A stretch of 64,000 bases of DNA from Rhizobium jaguaris (lineage in GTDB: Bacteria > Pseudomonadota > Alphaproteobacteria > Rhizobiales > Rhizobiaceae), in NCBI RefSeq assembly GCF_003627755.1, contig NZ_CP032694.1:1417501-1481500 (forward strand). The letters run 5' to 3'. Shown here piece by piece: positions 26,838 to 35,951 of the stretch; position 1 is the stretch's first letter, and every line of letters starts with the position of its first letter. The position numbers and the translations under genes were made by a program. The notes below the pieces were generated by a model. That model had not been told where the DNA came from. It saw nothing but the letters and a program-made list of their open reading frames with translations, and did no database searches.

Positions 26838-29063
26838 ATGATGCGGCAATACGAGCTTGTCGAGCGTGTGCAGAAATACAAGCCCGATGCCAATGAAGCA
26901 CTTCTCAACAAGGCCTATGTTTATGCGATGCAGAAGCATGGGCAGCAGAAGCGTGCCAGCGGCGATCCCTATATTTCCCATCCCCTCGAAGTTGCCGCCA
27001 TCCTGACCGACATGCGTCTGGATGAATCGACGATCGCCGTCGCCCTCCTGCATGACACGATCGAAGACACCACCGCGACGCGCGCCGAAATCGACGAGTT
27101 GTTCGGCGAGGATATCGGCCGCCTTGTGGAGGGGCTGACCAAGATCAAGAAGCTTGATCTCGTCACCAAAAAGGCGAAGCAGGCGGAAAATCTCCGCAAG
27201 TTGCTGCTTGCCATTTCCGACGACGTCCGCGTGCTCCTGGTCAAACTGGCCGACCGCCTGCACAATATGCGGACGCTCGACCATATGTCGCCGGAAAAGC
27301 GCGCCCGCATTTCTGAAGAGACGATGGAAATCTATGCGCCGCTTGCCGGCCGCATGGGTATGCAGGATATGCGCGAGGAGCTCGAGGAGCTGTCCTTCCG
27401 CCACATCAATCCCGAGGCGCACGATACGGTCACCAAGCGCCTCGAAGAGCTGTCGCGGCGCAATGAAGGTCTGGTAAAGAAGATCGAGACAGAACTGCGC
27501 GACCTGCTGGTGGCAAACGGTCTCGCCAACGCCATGGTCAAGGGCAGGCAGAAGAAGCCTTATTCGGTCTTCCGCAAGATGCAGTCGAAGTCGCTTTCCT
27601 TCGAGCAGCTCTCCGATGTCTATGGTTTTCGCCTCCTCGTCGACGACGTTCCGTCCTGCTATCGCGCACTCGGCATCGTGCATACGCGCTGGCGTGTCGT
27701 GCCTGGCCGGTTCAAGGATTATATCTCGACGCCGAAGCAGAACGATTACCGCTCGCTGCATACCACCATCGTTGGTCCATCCAGCCAGCGCATCGAGCTG
27801 CAGATCCGCACCAAGCGCATGCATGAAATCGCCGAGTTCGGCATCGCCGCCCACACGCTCTACAAGGACGGCACCAACAACAATGGCGATGGTGAGCTGC
27901 TGTCGCGCGAAAGCAATGCCTATTCCTGGCTGCGCCATACCATCGAGGCGCTGGCGGAAGGCGACAGCCCCGAAGAATTCCTCGAACATACCAAGCTTGA
28001 ACTGTTCCAGGATCAGGTCTTCTGCTTCACGCCGAAGGGCAAACTGATCGCGCTGCCGCGCGGTGCCACGCCGATCGATTTCGCCTACGCCGTTCACACC
28101 AATATCGGCGACACCACGGTTGGCGCCAAGATCAACGGCCGCATCATGCCGCTGGTGACGCGCCTGACCAATGGCGACGAAGTCGAGATCATCCGCTCCG
28201 GCGTGCAGGTGCCGCCCGCCGCCTGGGAAGAGATCGTCGTGACCGGTAAGGCCAGAGCCGCCATCCGCCGCGCCACGCGATTGGCCATCCGCAAGCAATA
28301 TGCCGGCCTCGGCCACCGCATCCTGGAGCGCACCTTCGAGCGCGCCGGCAAGGTTTTCTCGCGCGAGGCGCTGAAGCCGGCGCTGCACCGCCTCGGCCAG
28401 AAAGATGTGGAGGATGCGATCGCCGCTGTCGGGCGAGGGGAGATGTCGTCGCTCGATGTATTGCGCGCCGTCTACCCCGATCATCAGGACGAACGTGTCA
28501 CGGTCAAGCCTGCCGGCGACGAAGGCTGGTTCAATGTCCGCAGCGTCGCGGGCATGATCTTCAAGATCCCTGGCAAGACCAAGGCCGATCTCGCTGCCAG
28601 TGTCGATGGGGTGGATGCCCTGCCGATCCGTGGTTTGGCAGCGGATGTCGAGGTGCATTTCGCTCCGACCGGTGCCGTACCTGGTGACCGCATCGTCGGT
28701 ATCATGGAAAAGGCCAGGGGCATCACCATCTATCCGATCCAGTCGCCGGCACTGCAGCGTTTCGACGACCAGCCGGAGCGGTGGATCGACGTGCGGTGGG
28801 ATCTCGACGAGGCCAACAAGTCACGCTTCGCCGCCCGTATTCTGATCAATGCGCTGAACGAACCGGGCACGCTTGCCAAGGTGGCGCAGACGGTCGCCGA
28901 CATCGACGTCAACATCCGCGTTCTGAACACGGTGCGCGTCGCTGCCGACTTTACGGAGATGGCGCTGGATGTCGAAGTCTGGGACCTGCGTCAGCTCAAT
29001 CAGCTCTTGGTGCAGCTGAAAGAGCTCGATTGCATCGCCACCGTAAAGCGGCTTTACGAATAA
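26838..29063 (+). CDS. rsh: Bifunctional (p)ppGpp synthetase/hydrolase Rsh (about 741 aa)
   Basis: The single long RelA/SpoT homologue of alphaproteobacteria, which makes and degrades the stringent-response alarmone. Domain order: HD hydrolase (SHPLEVAAIL and ALLHDTIEDT, both intact), synthetase (VYGFRLLVDD, then STPKQNDYRSLHTTI), TGS (VFCFTPKGKLIALPRGAT), a helical region and a C-terminal ACT domain. Both catalytic sites look complete. The ATG at 26838 (or 26841) follows GGGAG; the upstream frame to 26799 overlaps the rpoZ terminator and is not family-like. Confidence 0.95.
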   Translation: MMRQYELVERVQKYKPDANEALLNKAYVYAMQKHGQQKRASGDPYISHPLEVAAILTDMRLDESTIAVALLHDTIEDTTATRAEIDELFGEDIGRLVEGLTKIKKLDLVTKKAKQAENLRKLLLAISDDVRVLLVKLADRLHNMRTLDHMSPEKRARISEETMEIYAPLAGRMGMQDMREELEELSFRHINPEAHDTVTKRLEELSRRNEGLVKKIETELRDLLVANGLANAMVKGRQKKPYSVFRKMQSKSLSFEQLSDVYGFRLLVDDVPSCYRALGIVHTRWRVVPGRFKDYISTPKQNDYRSLHTTIVGPSSQRIELQIRTKRMHEIAEFGIAAHTLYKDGTNNNGDGELLSRESNAYSWLRHTIEALAEGDSPEEFLEHTKLELFQDQVFCFTPKGKLIALPRGATPIDFAYAVHTNIGDTTVGAKINGRIMPLVTRLTNGDEVEIIRSGVQVPPAAWEEIVVTGKARAAIRRATRLAIRKQYAGLGHRILERTFERAGKVFSREALKPALHRLGQKDVEDAIAAVGRGEMSSLDVLRAVYPDHQDERVTVKPAGDEGWFNVRSVAGMIFKIPGKTKADLAASVDGVDALPIRGLAADVEVHFAPTGAVPGDRIVGIMEKARGITIYPIQSPALQRFDDQPERWIDVRWDLDEANKSRFAARILINALNEPGTLAKVAQTVADIDVNIRVLNTVRVAADFTEMALDVEVWDLRQLNQLLVQLKELDCIATVKRLYE

Positions 29064-29255
29064 TTATCCTTGGTAACAGCATCGATCCGGTGCGAGTTGC
29101 ATATTTTGTGATCATTTTGTGACCAAATTTGCCTATCTCTGTGTCTAGCCATGCGTCAATCGCATGGCTGCGTGTATTTTAGAGCGGTGGTAATTAACCT
29201 TTGTCACGCCTATCTTCTGATCATCGAAGAAACGAAACAGAGAAGAGAGAAGACA

Positions 29256-29405
29256 ATGTTTGGTCCTATCAAGAAATTCGCCCGTGCTTTGCGCGTTCCG
29301 AGTGCTGAAGAACGTGAACTGGCCTATTTGAATGGCTCGCACGACCGCTTTGACCTTGAATATCGTCAGCGCCAAGTCGATCGCGGCATGTTCCGCCAGC
29401 GTTAA
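29256..29405 (+). CDS. DUF3563-type small protein (49 aa)
   Basis: A 49-residue basic protein (MFGPIKKFARALRVPSAEE, then YLNGSHDRFDLEYRQRQVD) resembling the proteobacterial DUF3563 family. The family pattern is an N-terminal amphipathic helix and a conserved YL...S.D..DLE.R motif, present here. It has no membrane helix and no known function. The start at 29256 lies behind an AGAAGAGAGAAG purine run, and the upstream in-frame codons to 29151 are not conserved in style. It has a leader of about 190 bases after rsh. Confidence 0.8.
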   Translation: MFGPIKKFARALRVPSAEERELAYLNGSHDRFDLEYRQRQVDRGMFRQR

Positions 29406-29631
29406 ACGCTGACAATACTTTTAAAATGGAATGGGCGCGCATGTTGCAGCGCCCTTGGAGCGTCCCGCTGAAAGCAGGCAGGATGTTCCGCATAAAAAAC
29501 TAGAGCAGGCTTTTGCGGTTCTGTGAACACGCGGTCGCTCCAGGGCGCATAGGCGCCGCGGCTGGATAATCAGCGCATGATACGCTTCGCCGCTCTTGTC
29601 ATGACGGCACTGGGTGCACTAGATAAGCCGC

Positions 29632-30219
29632 ATGTTATTTCGTCGCAGAAAACCACTGACGTTGAAGGAAAAACTGCGGGATCATCTTTGGCCCCGTAAA
29701 GGTTTCATTCGCTCGTTCCAATATTTCGGAAAGCGCCTGGTGCGTCTTGCCGCTTCGCCGCATTCGGTGGCTGCCGGCTTTGCTGCGGGCATCGTCGTTT
29801 CCTGGACCCCGTTCATTGGCGTGCATTTCGTCATGGCGATCATCATTGCCTATCTCGTCGGTGGCAATGTGGTCGCGGCAGCACTCGGCTGTCTGGCTGC
29901 AGGCAATCCCATCACCTATCCCTTCATCTGGGGCTTTACCTGGGAAATCGGTCATCTGATCCTAGCGCGCGACAGCGGCGGCCAAGGTGGCGGCATCGAT
30001 CTGCCTGCGCTCTGGCATAAGGGTGATCTCATGCAGATTTGGGACCCAGTCCTGAAGCCGATGCTGATCGGCGGCGTTCCGCCGGCAATCGTCACGGGCA
30101 TCATCGCCTATGCGTTGACCTATTACGGGGTGAAGAGCTTCAAGACCCGTCGCAAGGCGCGGCTGATGGAGCGGGCGCGCGAGCGCCTGGCCCTTGCTGA
30201 CAACGCATCGAGCGTCTGA
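29632..30219 (+). CDS. DUF2062-domain membrane protein (195 aa)
   Basis: A small integral membrane protein of the DUF2062 family. A basic N-terminus precedes [25 protein letters not shown] (the conserved family start), then helices [24 protein letters not shown] and [20 protein letters not shown], and a basic C-terminal tail. Members are common beside acpS/lepB in Rhizobiales; function is unknown. It lies 40 bases before acpS and is probably the first gene of the DUF2062-acpS-lepB-rnc-era run. Confidence 0.85.
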   Translation: MLFRRRKPLTLKEKLRDHLWPRKGFIRSFQYFGKRLVRLAASPHSVAAGFAAGIVVSWTPFIGVHFVMAIIIAYLVGGNVVAAALGCLAAGNPITYPFIWGFTWEIGHLILARDSGGQGGGIDLPALWHKGDLMQIWDPVLKPMLIGGVPPAIVTGIIAYALTYYGVKSFKTRRKARLMERARERLALADNASSV

Positions 30220-30259
30220 CGGAACGCGACATCGCCGCGGCCGGCTGGAGGGCCTTCTC

Positions 30260-30664
30260 ATGATCATCGGGATAGGCAGCGACCTCATCGACATTCGCCG
30301 CGTCGAAAAGTCGATCGAACGCTTCGGCACACGGTTCACGGAGCGCTGTTTCACCGATATCGAGCGCGCCAAGTCCGAAGGGCGCAAGAACAAGGCTGCA
30401 TCATATGCCAAGCGCTTCGCCGCCAAGGAAGCCTGCTCCAAGGCGCTTGGCACGGGCCTGGCGCAGGGCGTATTCTGGCGTGACATGGGTGTCGTCAACC
30501 TGTCGAGCGGCAAGCCGACGATGCAGTTGACCGGCGGCGCGGCCAAAAGGCTGGCGGCGTTGGTGCCGGAAAATCACCGCGCTGCCATTCATTTGACGAT
30601 AACCGATGATTTCCCTCTCGCTCAAGCCTTCGTGATTATCGAGGCACTGCCGATTGCGGGCTGA
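30260..30664 (+). CDS. acpS: Holo-[acyl-carrier-protein] synthase
   Basis: It transfers 4'-phosphopantetheine from CoA to apo-ACP. The start is [19 protein letters not shown], with the Mg-binding Asp of GSDLIDI, and [14 protein letters not shown] carries the catalytic Glu/Lys. The 134 residues are normal for the group I enzyme. The start at 30260 is set by the conserved N-terminus; the frame upstream overlaps the end of DUF2062. Linkage acpS-lepB-rnc-era is conserved in alphaproteobacteria. Confidence 0.96.
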   Translation: MIIGIGSDLIDIRRVEKSIERFGTRFTERCFTDIERAKSEGRKNKAASYAKRFAAKEACSKALGTGLAQGVFWRDMGVVNLSSGKPTMQLTGGAAKRLAALVPENHRAAIHLTITDDFPLAQAFVIIEALPIAG

Positions 30665-30779
30665 ATGACGATCATGTGTCGCTTTTAATATCTGTGCCAT
30701 TGCCGCCGTGGTATGAAGCGGATAGAGAGTGCCTGAAAGTAAAGTGCGCCGGTGGGGTGCGAAAAAGGAATAAGACTGC

Positions 30780-31526
30780 GTGTCCGAGAAAGCCGAAAAA
30801 CAGCAGAATGTCCTGTGGGAAAACTTCAAGGTCATAGTACAGGCTCTGGTCCTGGCTATGATCATCCGCACAGTACTGTTTCAACCTTTTACCATTCCGT
30901 CCGGCTCGATGATGCCGACGCTTCTTGTCGGCGACTATATCTTCGTCAACAAGTTCGCCTACGGTTATTCGAAATATTCGCTGCCTTTCTCGCCGGATCT
31001 GTTCAGCGGGCGTATCTTCGGCAGCGAACCGAGGCGCGGCGATGTCGTGGTCTTCCGCTTCCCGCCGAACCCGGACGTCGACTATATCAAGCGTGTTATC
31101 GGCCTGCCGGGCGATCGTATTCAGGTGAAGAACGATATCCTTTACATCAACGGTCAGGCTGTTCCGCGGCAACCGCACGGCACCTTCGCATCGGACTACA
31201 GCCAGGAGCCCGGCGACGATATTCCCGTTTACAGCGAGCGCCTGCCGGACACTGGCAAGGTCTACGATACGCTGGACCTTTCGCCGAACTCGCGCGGTGA
31301 CAACACGCAGGAATATGTCGTGCCGCCGGGCAACTACTTCATGATGGGCGACAACCGCGACAATTCCGACGACAGCCGTTTCGATGTCGGTTATGTGCCG
31401 GCTGAGAACCTGATCGGGCGCGCCAGCGTCATTTTCTTCTCGCTCGGACACGACACCTCGTTCCGCGAAATCTGGAAATGGCCGACCAACATGCGTTGGG
31501 ATCGCCTCTTTAAGGTTGTCGAATGA
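30780..31526 (+). CDS. lepB: Signal peptidase I
   Basis: An inner-membrane protease that removes signal peptides from exported proteins, including the two porins in this window. One N-terminal transmembrane helix (about 15-37) is followed by the catalytic serine motif PSGSMMPTL (Ser at about residue 42) and the lysine general base in VDYIKRVIGLPGD, with GDNRDNSDDSR as the third signature. The GTG start at 30780 has AAGGA nine bases upstream. It overlaps rnc by four bases (ATGA), which indicates translational coupling. Confidence 0.96.
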   Translation: MSEKAEKQQNVLWENFKVIVQALVLAMIIRTVLFQPFTIPSGSMMPTLLVGDYIFVNKFAYGYSKYSLPFSPDLFSGRIFGSEPRRGDVVVFRFPPNPDVDYIKRVIGLPGDRIQVKNDILYINGQAVPRQPHGTFASDYSQEPGDDIPVYSERLPDTGKVYDTLDLSPNSRGDNTQEYVVPPGNYFMMGDNRDNSDDSRFDVGYVPAENLIGRASVIFFSLGHDTSFREIWKWPTNMRWDRLFKVVE

Positions 31527-32242
31527 CGAAAACGCAGACGCTCCAGCAGGCAGATCGTGTCAGGCTTGAAGCCGCAATAGGCCACGAATTCGCCGAGAAG
31601 GGGCGCCTCGACTGGGCTCTGACGCATGCCAGCGCCCGAACGCACAAGGCCGGCAATTACGAGCGGCTGGAATTTCTCGGCGATCGGGTTCTCGGCCTGT
31701 GCATCGCCGAACTGCTTTTCCAGACTTTCGGTGCGGCGACCGAGGGTGAGCTCTCGGTGCGCCTTAACCAGTTGGTCAGTGCCGAGACCTGCGCGGAAGT
31801 CGCCGACGAGATGCAGTTGCATCTCTTCATCCGCACCGGCGCCGATGTGAAGAAGTTGACCGGCAAGCGCATGCTGAACGTGCGTGCCGATGTCGTCGAA
31901 AGCCTGATTGCGGCGCTCTATCTCGATGGCGGCCTCGAAGTGGCGCGCAAGTTCATTTTGCGCTACTGGGAGCGCCGCGCCATCCGCCCCGATGGTGCAA
32001 GGCGCGACGCCAAGACGGAATTGCAGGAATGGGCGCATGCGAAATTCGGTGTCACACCCGTTTACAGGGTTGATGACCGCAGCGGACCGGATCATGATCC
32101 CCGCTTCACGGTGACGGTGGAAGTGGCCGGAACCGCGCCAGAGACCGGTATTGAACGCTCCAAACGCGCCGCCGAGCAGGTGGCTGCGACACGGATTTTG
32201 GAGCGCGAAGGCGTATGGCAGCTCCAGCCTGCTCAAAAATGA
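31523..32242 (+). CDS. rnc: Ribonuclease III
   Basis: It cleaves double-stranded RNA in rRNA and mRNA processing. The endonuclease domain holds the signature ERLEFLGDRVLGL and the acidic VRADVVESLIAALYLDGG; the C-terminal double-stranded RNA-binding domain runs from about residue 165 (DAKTELQEWAHAK) to the end (SKRAAEQVAATRIL). It is 239 residues, as expected. It starts inside the last codon of lepB. Between its stop and era lies a 105-bp palindromic repeat whose hairpins could themselves be an RNase III substrate (inference). Confidence 0.96.
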   Translation: MTKTQTLQQADRVRLEAAIGHEFAEKGRLDWALTHASARTHKAGNYERLEFLGDRVLGLCIAELLFQTFGAATEGELSVRLNQLVSAETCAEVADEMQLHLFIRTGADVKKLTGKRMLNVRADVVESLIAALYLDGGLEVARKFILRYWERRAIRPDGARRDAKTELQEWAHAKFGVTPVYRVDDRSGPDHDPRFTVTVEVAGTAPETGIERSKRAAEQVAATRILEREGVWQLQPAQK

Positions 32243-32246
32243 CTGC

Positions 32247-32351
32247 CTAGAGCAATTCCAGGAAAAGTGCGAAGCGGTTTTCCGTCCGGAATTGCGTAAA
32301 AACAAAGGGTAGAGCGGGAAAGCGATTCCATGAAACGCTGAACCGCTCTAG
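32247..32351. repeat. 105-bp rhizobial palindromic repeat, intact copy
   Basis: An element of two adjacent hairpins bounded by CTAGAGC and GCTCTAG. Hairpin A pairs CAATTCC and GGAAAA with TTTTCC and GGAATTG around a GTGCGAAGCGG loop; hairpin B pairs TAGAGCGG with CCGCTCTA. It fills nearly the whole gap between rnc and era. A second copy at 50558-51830 is split by the IS110 element exactly in the loop of hairpin A, so this copy shows the empty target site. Confidence 0.9.
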
Positions 32352-32353
32352 AA

Positions 32354-33310
32354 ATGACGGAAAAGATGACCAATCAGGAAGACATGGCCGCCGGCGAAGG
32401 CGCGGCTGAAAACATCAGCCCGACGCATTCCGGCTTCGTGGCTCTTATCGGCCCGACCAATGCCGGCAAGTCGACGCTCGTCAACCGCCTCGTCGGCGCC
32501 AAGGTGTCGATTGTCAGCCACAAGGTGCAGACGACGCGCGCCATCGTGCGCGGCATCGCCATCCATAATAATGCACAGATCGTCTTCATGGATACGCCCG
32601 GCATCTTCAAGCCGCGCCGGCGCCTCGACCGCGCGATGGTGACGACCGCCTGGGGCGGCGCCAAGGATGCGGATCTTATCATGCTGCTGATCGACAGCGA
32701 GCGGGGAATACGCGGCGATGCTGAAGCTATCCTCGAAGGACTGAAGGAAGTTTCGCAGCCGAAAATCCTTGTTCTGAACAAGATCGACCGCGTTCGCCGC
32801 GAAGACCTGCTGGCGCTTGCCGCTGCCGCCAACGAGAAGATCACCTTCGAGCAGACCTTCATGATTTCGGCCGAAAACGGTTCGGGCTGCGACGATGTGA
32901 TGGACTATCTGGCAAAGACCCTGCCGGAAGGCCCCTGGTATTATCCCGAGGACCAGATTTCCGACCTGCCGATGCGCCAGCTTGCAGCGGAAATCACCCG
33001 CGAAAAACTGTTCCTGCGCCTGCATCAGGAATTGCCCTATTCCTCGCATGTCGAGACGGAGAAATGGGAGGAGCGCAAGGACGGTTCGGTGCGCATCGAG
33101 CAAGTGATCTATGTCGAGCGCGAAAGCCAGAAGAAGATCGCCCTCGGCAAATCAGGCGAAACGATCAAGGCGATCTCGACCGCCTCGCGCAAGGAACTGT
33201 CCGAAATTCTCGAGCAGCCGGTGCACCTCTTCCTCTTCGTCAAGGTGCGGGAGAACTGGGGCGACGATCCAGAACGCTTCCGTGAGATGGGGCTTGAGTT
33301 TCCGCGCTGA
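32354..33310 (+). CDS. era: GTPase Era
   Basis: An essential GTPase that binds the 3' end of 16S rRNA during 30S assembly. G1 is GPTNAGKSTL, G2 the QTTR segment, G3 DTPGIF, G4 NKID; a C-terminal KH domain (about 215-300) contains KIALGKSGETIKAI. The 318 residues are normal. The start may be 32354 or the ATG at 32366, which has GGAAAAG upstream. It is separated from rnc by the 105-bp repeat, so transcription from the lepB-rnc unit passes through that element. Confidence 0.96.
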   Translation: MTEKMTNQEDMAAGEGAAENISPTHSGFVALIGPTNAGKSTLVNRLVGAKVSIVSHKVQTTRAIVRGIAIHNNAQIVFMDTPGIFKPRRRLDRAMVTTAWGGAKDADLIMLLIDSERGIRGDAEAILEGLKEVSQPKILVLNKIDRVRREDLLALAAAANEKITFEQTFMISAENGSGCDDVMDYLAKTLPEGPWYYPEDQISDLPMRQLAAEITREKLFLRLHQELPYSSHVETEKWEERKDGSVRIEQVIYVERESQKKIALGKSGETIKAISTASRKELSEILEQPVHLFLFVKVRENWGDDPERFREMGLEFPR

Positions 33311-33361
33311 CGGAACAGTTTCCCGTTGACTGTCTGACCTCTCGACAGCCGCTGGTAGATG

Positions 33362-33384
33362 GCGCCCTTCGGCGCGACGATTTT
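33362..33384 (+). terminator. Possible terminator after era
   Basis: A short stem GCGCC-CTTC-GGCGC (33362-33375) is followed after five bases by TTTTT. An alternative larger pairing, GGCGCCCTT (33361-33369) with AAGGGCGCC (33389-33397), encloses the T-run. It is therefore uncertain which structure forms. Confidence 0.4.
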
Positions 33385-33440
33385 TCTCAAGGGCGCCTAC
33401 AGCGCCCACCTCTTCCCGATTCTTTCAGACTGGGGCTTTC

Positions 33441-33575
33441 ACTACGTTGAAAAAGCTCTCGGAACGCGGACTGATCCGCCGTCACGAGCGCGGTTGCGAC
33501 GTGCTGAACGGCGAAGGACTTGCCGAACTCGCCGCATGGGCAGGGCTCGATTCGGGCAGACGGTCATTCATCTGA
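33441..33575 (+). pseudogene. Remnant of a Crp/Fnr-type helix-turn-helix regulator
   Basis: Reading from 33441 gives about 44 residues ending in a stop at 33573, with TLKKLSERGLIRRHERG followed by LNGEGLAELAAW. This resembles the recognition helix and last strands of rhizobial Crp/Fnr-family proteins (pattern NRxLxxLRxxGLI...LxxLAxF). No start codon, no cNMP-binding domain and no ribosome binding site precede it. It looks like the 3' end of a gene otherwise deleted. A resemblance of this length could still be chance. Confidence 0.45.
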
Positions 33576-33910
33576 TGTTCGATATTGACACGGACTACCC
33601 ATGTCTTTTTTAAATGATAGCGAATGCTGTATCAGCATGAACTACATTCGCCGTCACTTTTCGACCAGTTTCACCTTTTACTAACCGCAGCGGCAAAAGC
33701 GATTGGAGCATGATGACGAGCCCATAGTGCCGCCGGGTGAAAAGTGCGAAGCGGGTTTAGGCAAGGTCATGTGACATGAGATCTAGCCAACACGGATGGG
33801 GGAATACCATCCATTCAACACGGGCCGATGATTGGCGCCGGAGGGATAGATGTGGGAATGTTTACGGGGCACCGCGCCGTTTGGCGTACGGACGCGGGGA
33901 TGGCGCTGAT
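33576..33910. other. Non-coding region with a partial palindromic repeat
   Basis: No supported gene. Around 33736-33765 it contains GAAAAGTGCGAAGCGGGTTT, close to the loop of the 105-bp repeat and therefore to the IS110 target sequence. The remainder presumably holds the promoter for the response regulator. Confidence 0.5.
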
Positions 33911-34288
33911 ATGACGGTTCAGCGCGTTCTCATTTTGGAAGACAATCTGATCATTGCGATGGAGGCGGAGGAAATCCTTCGTCTTGTCGGGGTCGAGCAG
34001 GTGGAAATCGCCTCGAACTTGGAGCAGGCGGTCAATGCCATTCATACCGAGCGTTATGATTTTGCGATGCTGGATGTCAATTTGGGGGATTCGATGAGTT
34101 TCGGTTTCGCCCGGTTGCTGGCAGGGCGCGGCATCGCCTTCGGCTTCGTCAGCGGTTACCCTGATACGCTCGACTTCCCACACGATATGCGGCACGTGCC
34201 GTTGCTCAACAAGCCCTTCGATGAAGCGGCCATGCGGGCATTCGTCGACAAGCTGGCGTCGATTAGCAGCCTGTCAAGCGACCAGTAG
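33911..34288 (+). CDS. Single-domain response regulator (125 aa)
   Basis: A receiver domain without an output domain. The acidic pocket is LILEDN, the phospho-acceptor aspartate lies in MLDVNLGD, the switch residue region is FVSGY, and the conserved lysine is in LLNKPFDE. Such stand-alone receivers act by phosphotransfer or protein binding; many rhizobial ones belong to the general stress or motility circuits. No histidine kinase is adjacent. The start at 33911 is chosen because the upstream frame (to 33776) is arginine-rich and not family-like. Confidence 0.85.
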   Translation: MTVQRVLILEDNLIIAMEAEEILRLVGVEQVEIASNLEQAVNAIHTERYDFAMLDVNLGDSMSFGFARLLAGRGIAFGFVSGYPDTLDFPHDMRHVPLLNKPFDEAAMRAFVDKLASISSLSSDQ

Positions 34289-34367
34289 AGCCGATCGTCT
34301 CCCATGTGACAGCGCCTGCCGTTTGTCCTAAACTCGAATCACGACATTCTGCGGGATAAACCGGCCG

Positions 34368-35147
34368 ATGCAGTGGCAGGATCAGGCGATCATTTTGGGC
34401 ATCAAGCGCCTCGGCGAGACAAGCGTCGTCGCCGAGGTGATGACGCGTGATCGTGGCCGACATATGGGATTGGTGCGCTCCGGCCGATCGCGCGCCATGC
34501 AGCCTGTGCTGCAGGCGGGCAATCTGGTCGAAGTGACGTGGCGGGCGCGGCTGCATGAGCATCTCGGCGAGTTCCGCATCGAGCCGGTGCGGTTGCGGGC
34601 GGCACGGCTGATGGAAACGGCGACCGCCGTCTATGGCGTGCAGGCCATGGGGGCGCTGCTGCGCCTGCTGCCTGAACGCGATCCCCATCCGCATCTCTAC
34701 GATGCACTCGATATCATTCTGGAAAACCTGCAGAACCCCATGGACGCCGGCGAGCTGTTCGTCCGCTTCGAGCTGGCGGTGCTCAACGATCTCGGTTTCG
34801 GCCTTGATCTGACCGCGTGTGCCGCGACGGGCGTGCGCGACGACCTCGCCTTCGTTTCACCGAAGACCGGACGTGCCGTCTGCCGTACCGCCGGTCTGCC
34901 TTGGGCCGACAAGATGCTGGCGCTGCCGCCCTTCCTTGCCGCCGGCGCCGTCGAAGCGGCGGATTGTGAAAGCCTCGCCGCCGCCTTTCGCCTGACTGGC
35001 TTCTTCCTGCATCGCCATGTCTACGAGCCGCGCGGCATCGAGATCGCCGCTGCGCGTGACGGGTTCATCCAGGCGGCGTTGAAAGCGCTGACTGCGGCGT
35101 CCTTGGAAATGCCGCAGGAGCGGCCGACCATTGCCGCCAAAAGATAG
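34368..35147 (+). CDS. recO: DNA repair protein RecO
   Basis: It loads RecA onto SSB-coated single-stranded DNA with RecF/RecR. The N-terminal OB-fold starts [19 protein letters not shown], followed by [18 protein letters not shown], and the helical C-terminal domain contains [15 protein letters not shown], followed by a Cys-containing TACAATG...AVCRTAG segment (a possible remnant of the zinc site). The 259 residues are normal. It follows era and the response regulator, in keeping with conserved era-recO linkage, and ends at a palindrome. Confidence 0.95.
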   Translation: MQWQDQAIILGIKRLGETSVVAEVMTRDRGRHMGLVRSGRSRAMQPVLQAGNLVEVTWRARLHEHLGEFRIEPVRLRAARLMETATAVYGVQAMGALLRLLPERDPHPHLYDALDIILENLQNPMDAGELFVRFELAVLNDLGFGLDLTACAATGVRDDLAFVSPKTGRAVCRTAGLPWADKMLALPPFLAAGAVEAADCESLAAAFRLTGFFLHRHVYEPRGIEIAAARDGFIQAALKALTAASLEMPQERPTIAAKR

Positions 35148-35173
35148 AGCATGATCCGAAAGGATCATGCTCC
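35148..35173. repeat. Perfect palindrome between recO and the peroxiredoxin-like gene
   Basis: An 11-bp perfect stem GAGCATGATCC (35148-35158) with GGATCATGCTC (35163-35173) and a GAAA tetraloop, starting immediately after the recO stop. GAGCATGATCC hairpins are a frequent rhizobial intergenic repeat. It lies between convergent genes and could end both transcripts, though no T-run follows. Confidence 0.7.
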
Positions 35174-35197
35174 AAGGCGTGATTCCGAGCGCTGGCG

Positions 35198-35878
35198 TCA
35201 AACAGCCATATTCGATGCCGCTGACATCACTTCCCGAGGGGCGGGAATGCCGAACATATGGCGGCCAGACTCCTCCACTTCCGTGAAACACCACCGGATG
35301 ACGCCGTCCCGATCGAGCAGGAATTCGCCGACGAGTTGACCTTCGCCGGTGGCGATCATGTGCTTGTCATCCTCGGTGAATTCATAGCCGTCCGCTTTGT
35401 CGAGGAACTCCATCGCCGCCATCGGGTCCATCGGCTGGGGAAGCTCATCCGGCATCTCGACGCGCATCGACCGCACCGTCTTCATGCCCACCTTGCGTGG
35501 CCAGTCAGTCTCGTCTTCGGTGAACTGGACATTCGGCAGGCCGAAAGCTCTGTGCGATACCCGTTCCGGATCTGAAGCGGCCAGCAGATTGGGAAGCGGA
35601 TGGTAGCGGAAATAGAGGCGGGCACGGTCGATCGGCGTGTTGACGACGGTCAGGCTGTCGATGCCTTTTTCCTGCAACGCACCAGTGAGCTCGGACATGG
35701 CGGCGATCTGCCGGCGACAGAAGGGACAATGCAGCCCGCGGAACAATCCGACAAGCACCGGCTTCTGGCCGCGAAAATCGTCGATGGCTATCTTGCCCTG
35801 GCGGGTAATCGCATCCAGCACGACGTTCGGCGCGCGATCTCCAGGCTGCAATGGTCTTTCGGCGTGGTTCTCCGGCAT
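35198..35878 (-). CDS. Peroxiredoxin-like (AhpC/TSA-type) protein (226 aa)
   Basis: A thioredoxin-fold protein of the redoxin/AhpC-TSA group. An N-terminal PLQPGDRAPNVVLDA precedes the active-site segment LFRGLHCPFCRRQ, with a CxxC pair (CPFC) instead of the single peroxidatic Cys of classic peroxiredoxins. That favours a thiol-disulfide or PrxQ-like activity. A C-terminal addition (about 150-226) contains a redox-neutral beta-rich part, LVGEFLLDRDGVIRWCF. It is convergent with recO and downstream of the large cyclase-type gene's opposite end. The reductant partner is unknown. Confidence 0.8.
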   Translation of the reverse strand: MPENHAERPLQPGDRAPNVVLDAITRQGKIAIDDFRGQKPVLVGLFRGLHCPFCRRQIAAMSELTGALQEKGIDSLTVVNTPIDRARLYFRYHPLPNLLAASDPERVSHRAFGLPNVQFTEDETDWPRKVGMKTVRSMRVEMPDELPQPMDPMAAMEFLDKADGYEFTEDDKHMIATGEGQLVGEFLLDRDGVIRWCFTEVEESGRHMFGIPAPREVMSAASNMAV

Positions 35879-35951
35879 CTTTCGTTCCTCCCTTTAAGTG
35901 CTTGAATCGATTCTCCTAATGGATCTCCGACGACCATCATGACGAGGGCAG

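Noticed and set aside
26814..28658. 614-residue antisense frame opposite rsh
   Set aside because: It mirrors the codon bias of rsh (GC-rich third positions leave the opposite strand open). The rsh protein has complete domains, so this is a shadow.
33359..33613. 84-residue plus-strand frame after era
   Set aside because: No ribosome binding site and not protein-like. The overlapping frame that ends at 33575 has recognisable helix-turn-helix residues instead.
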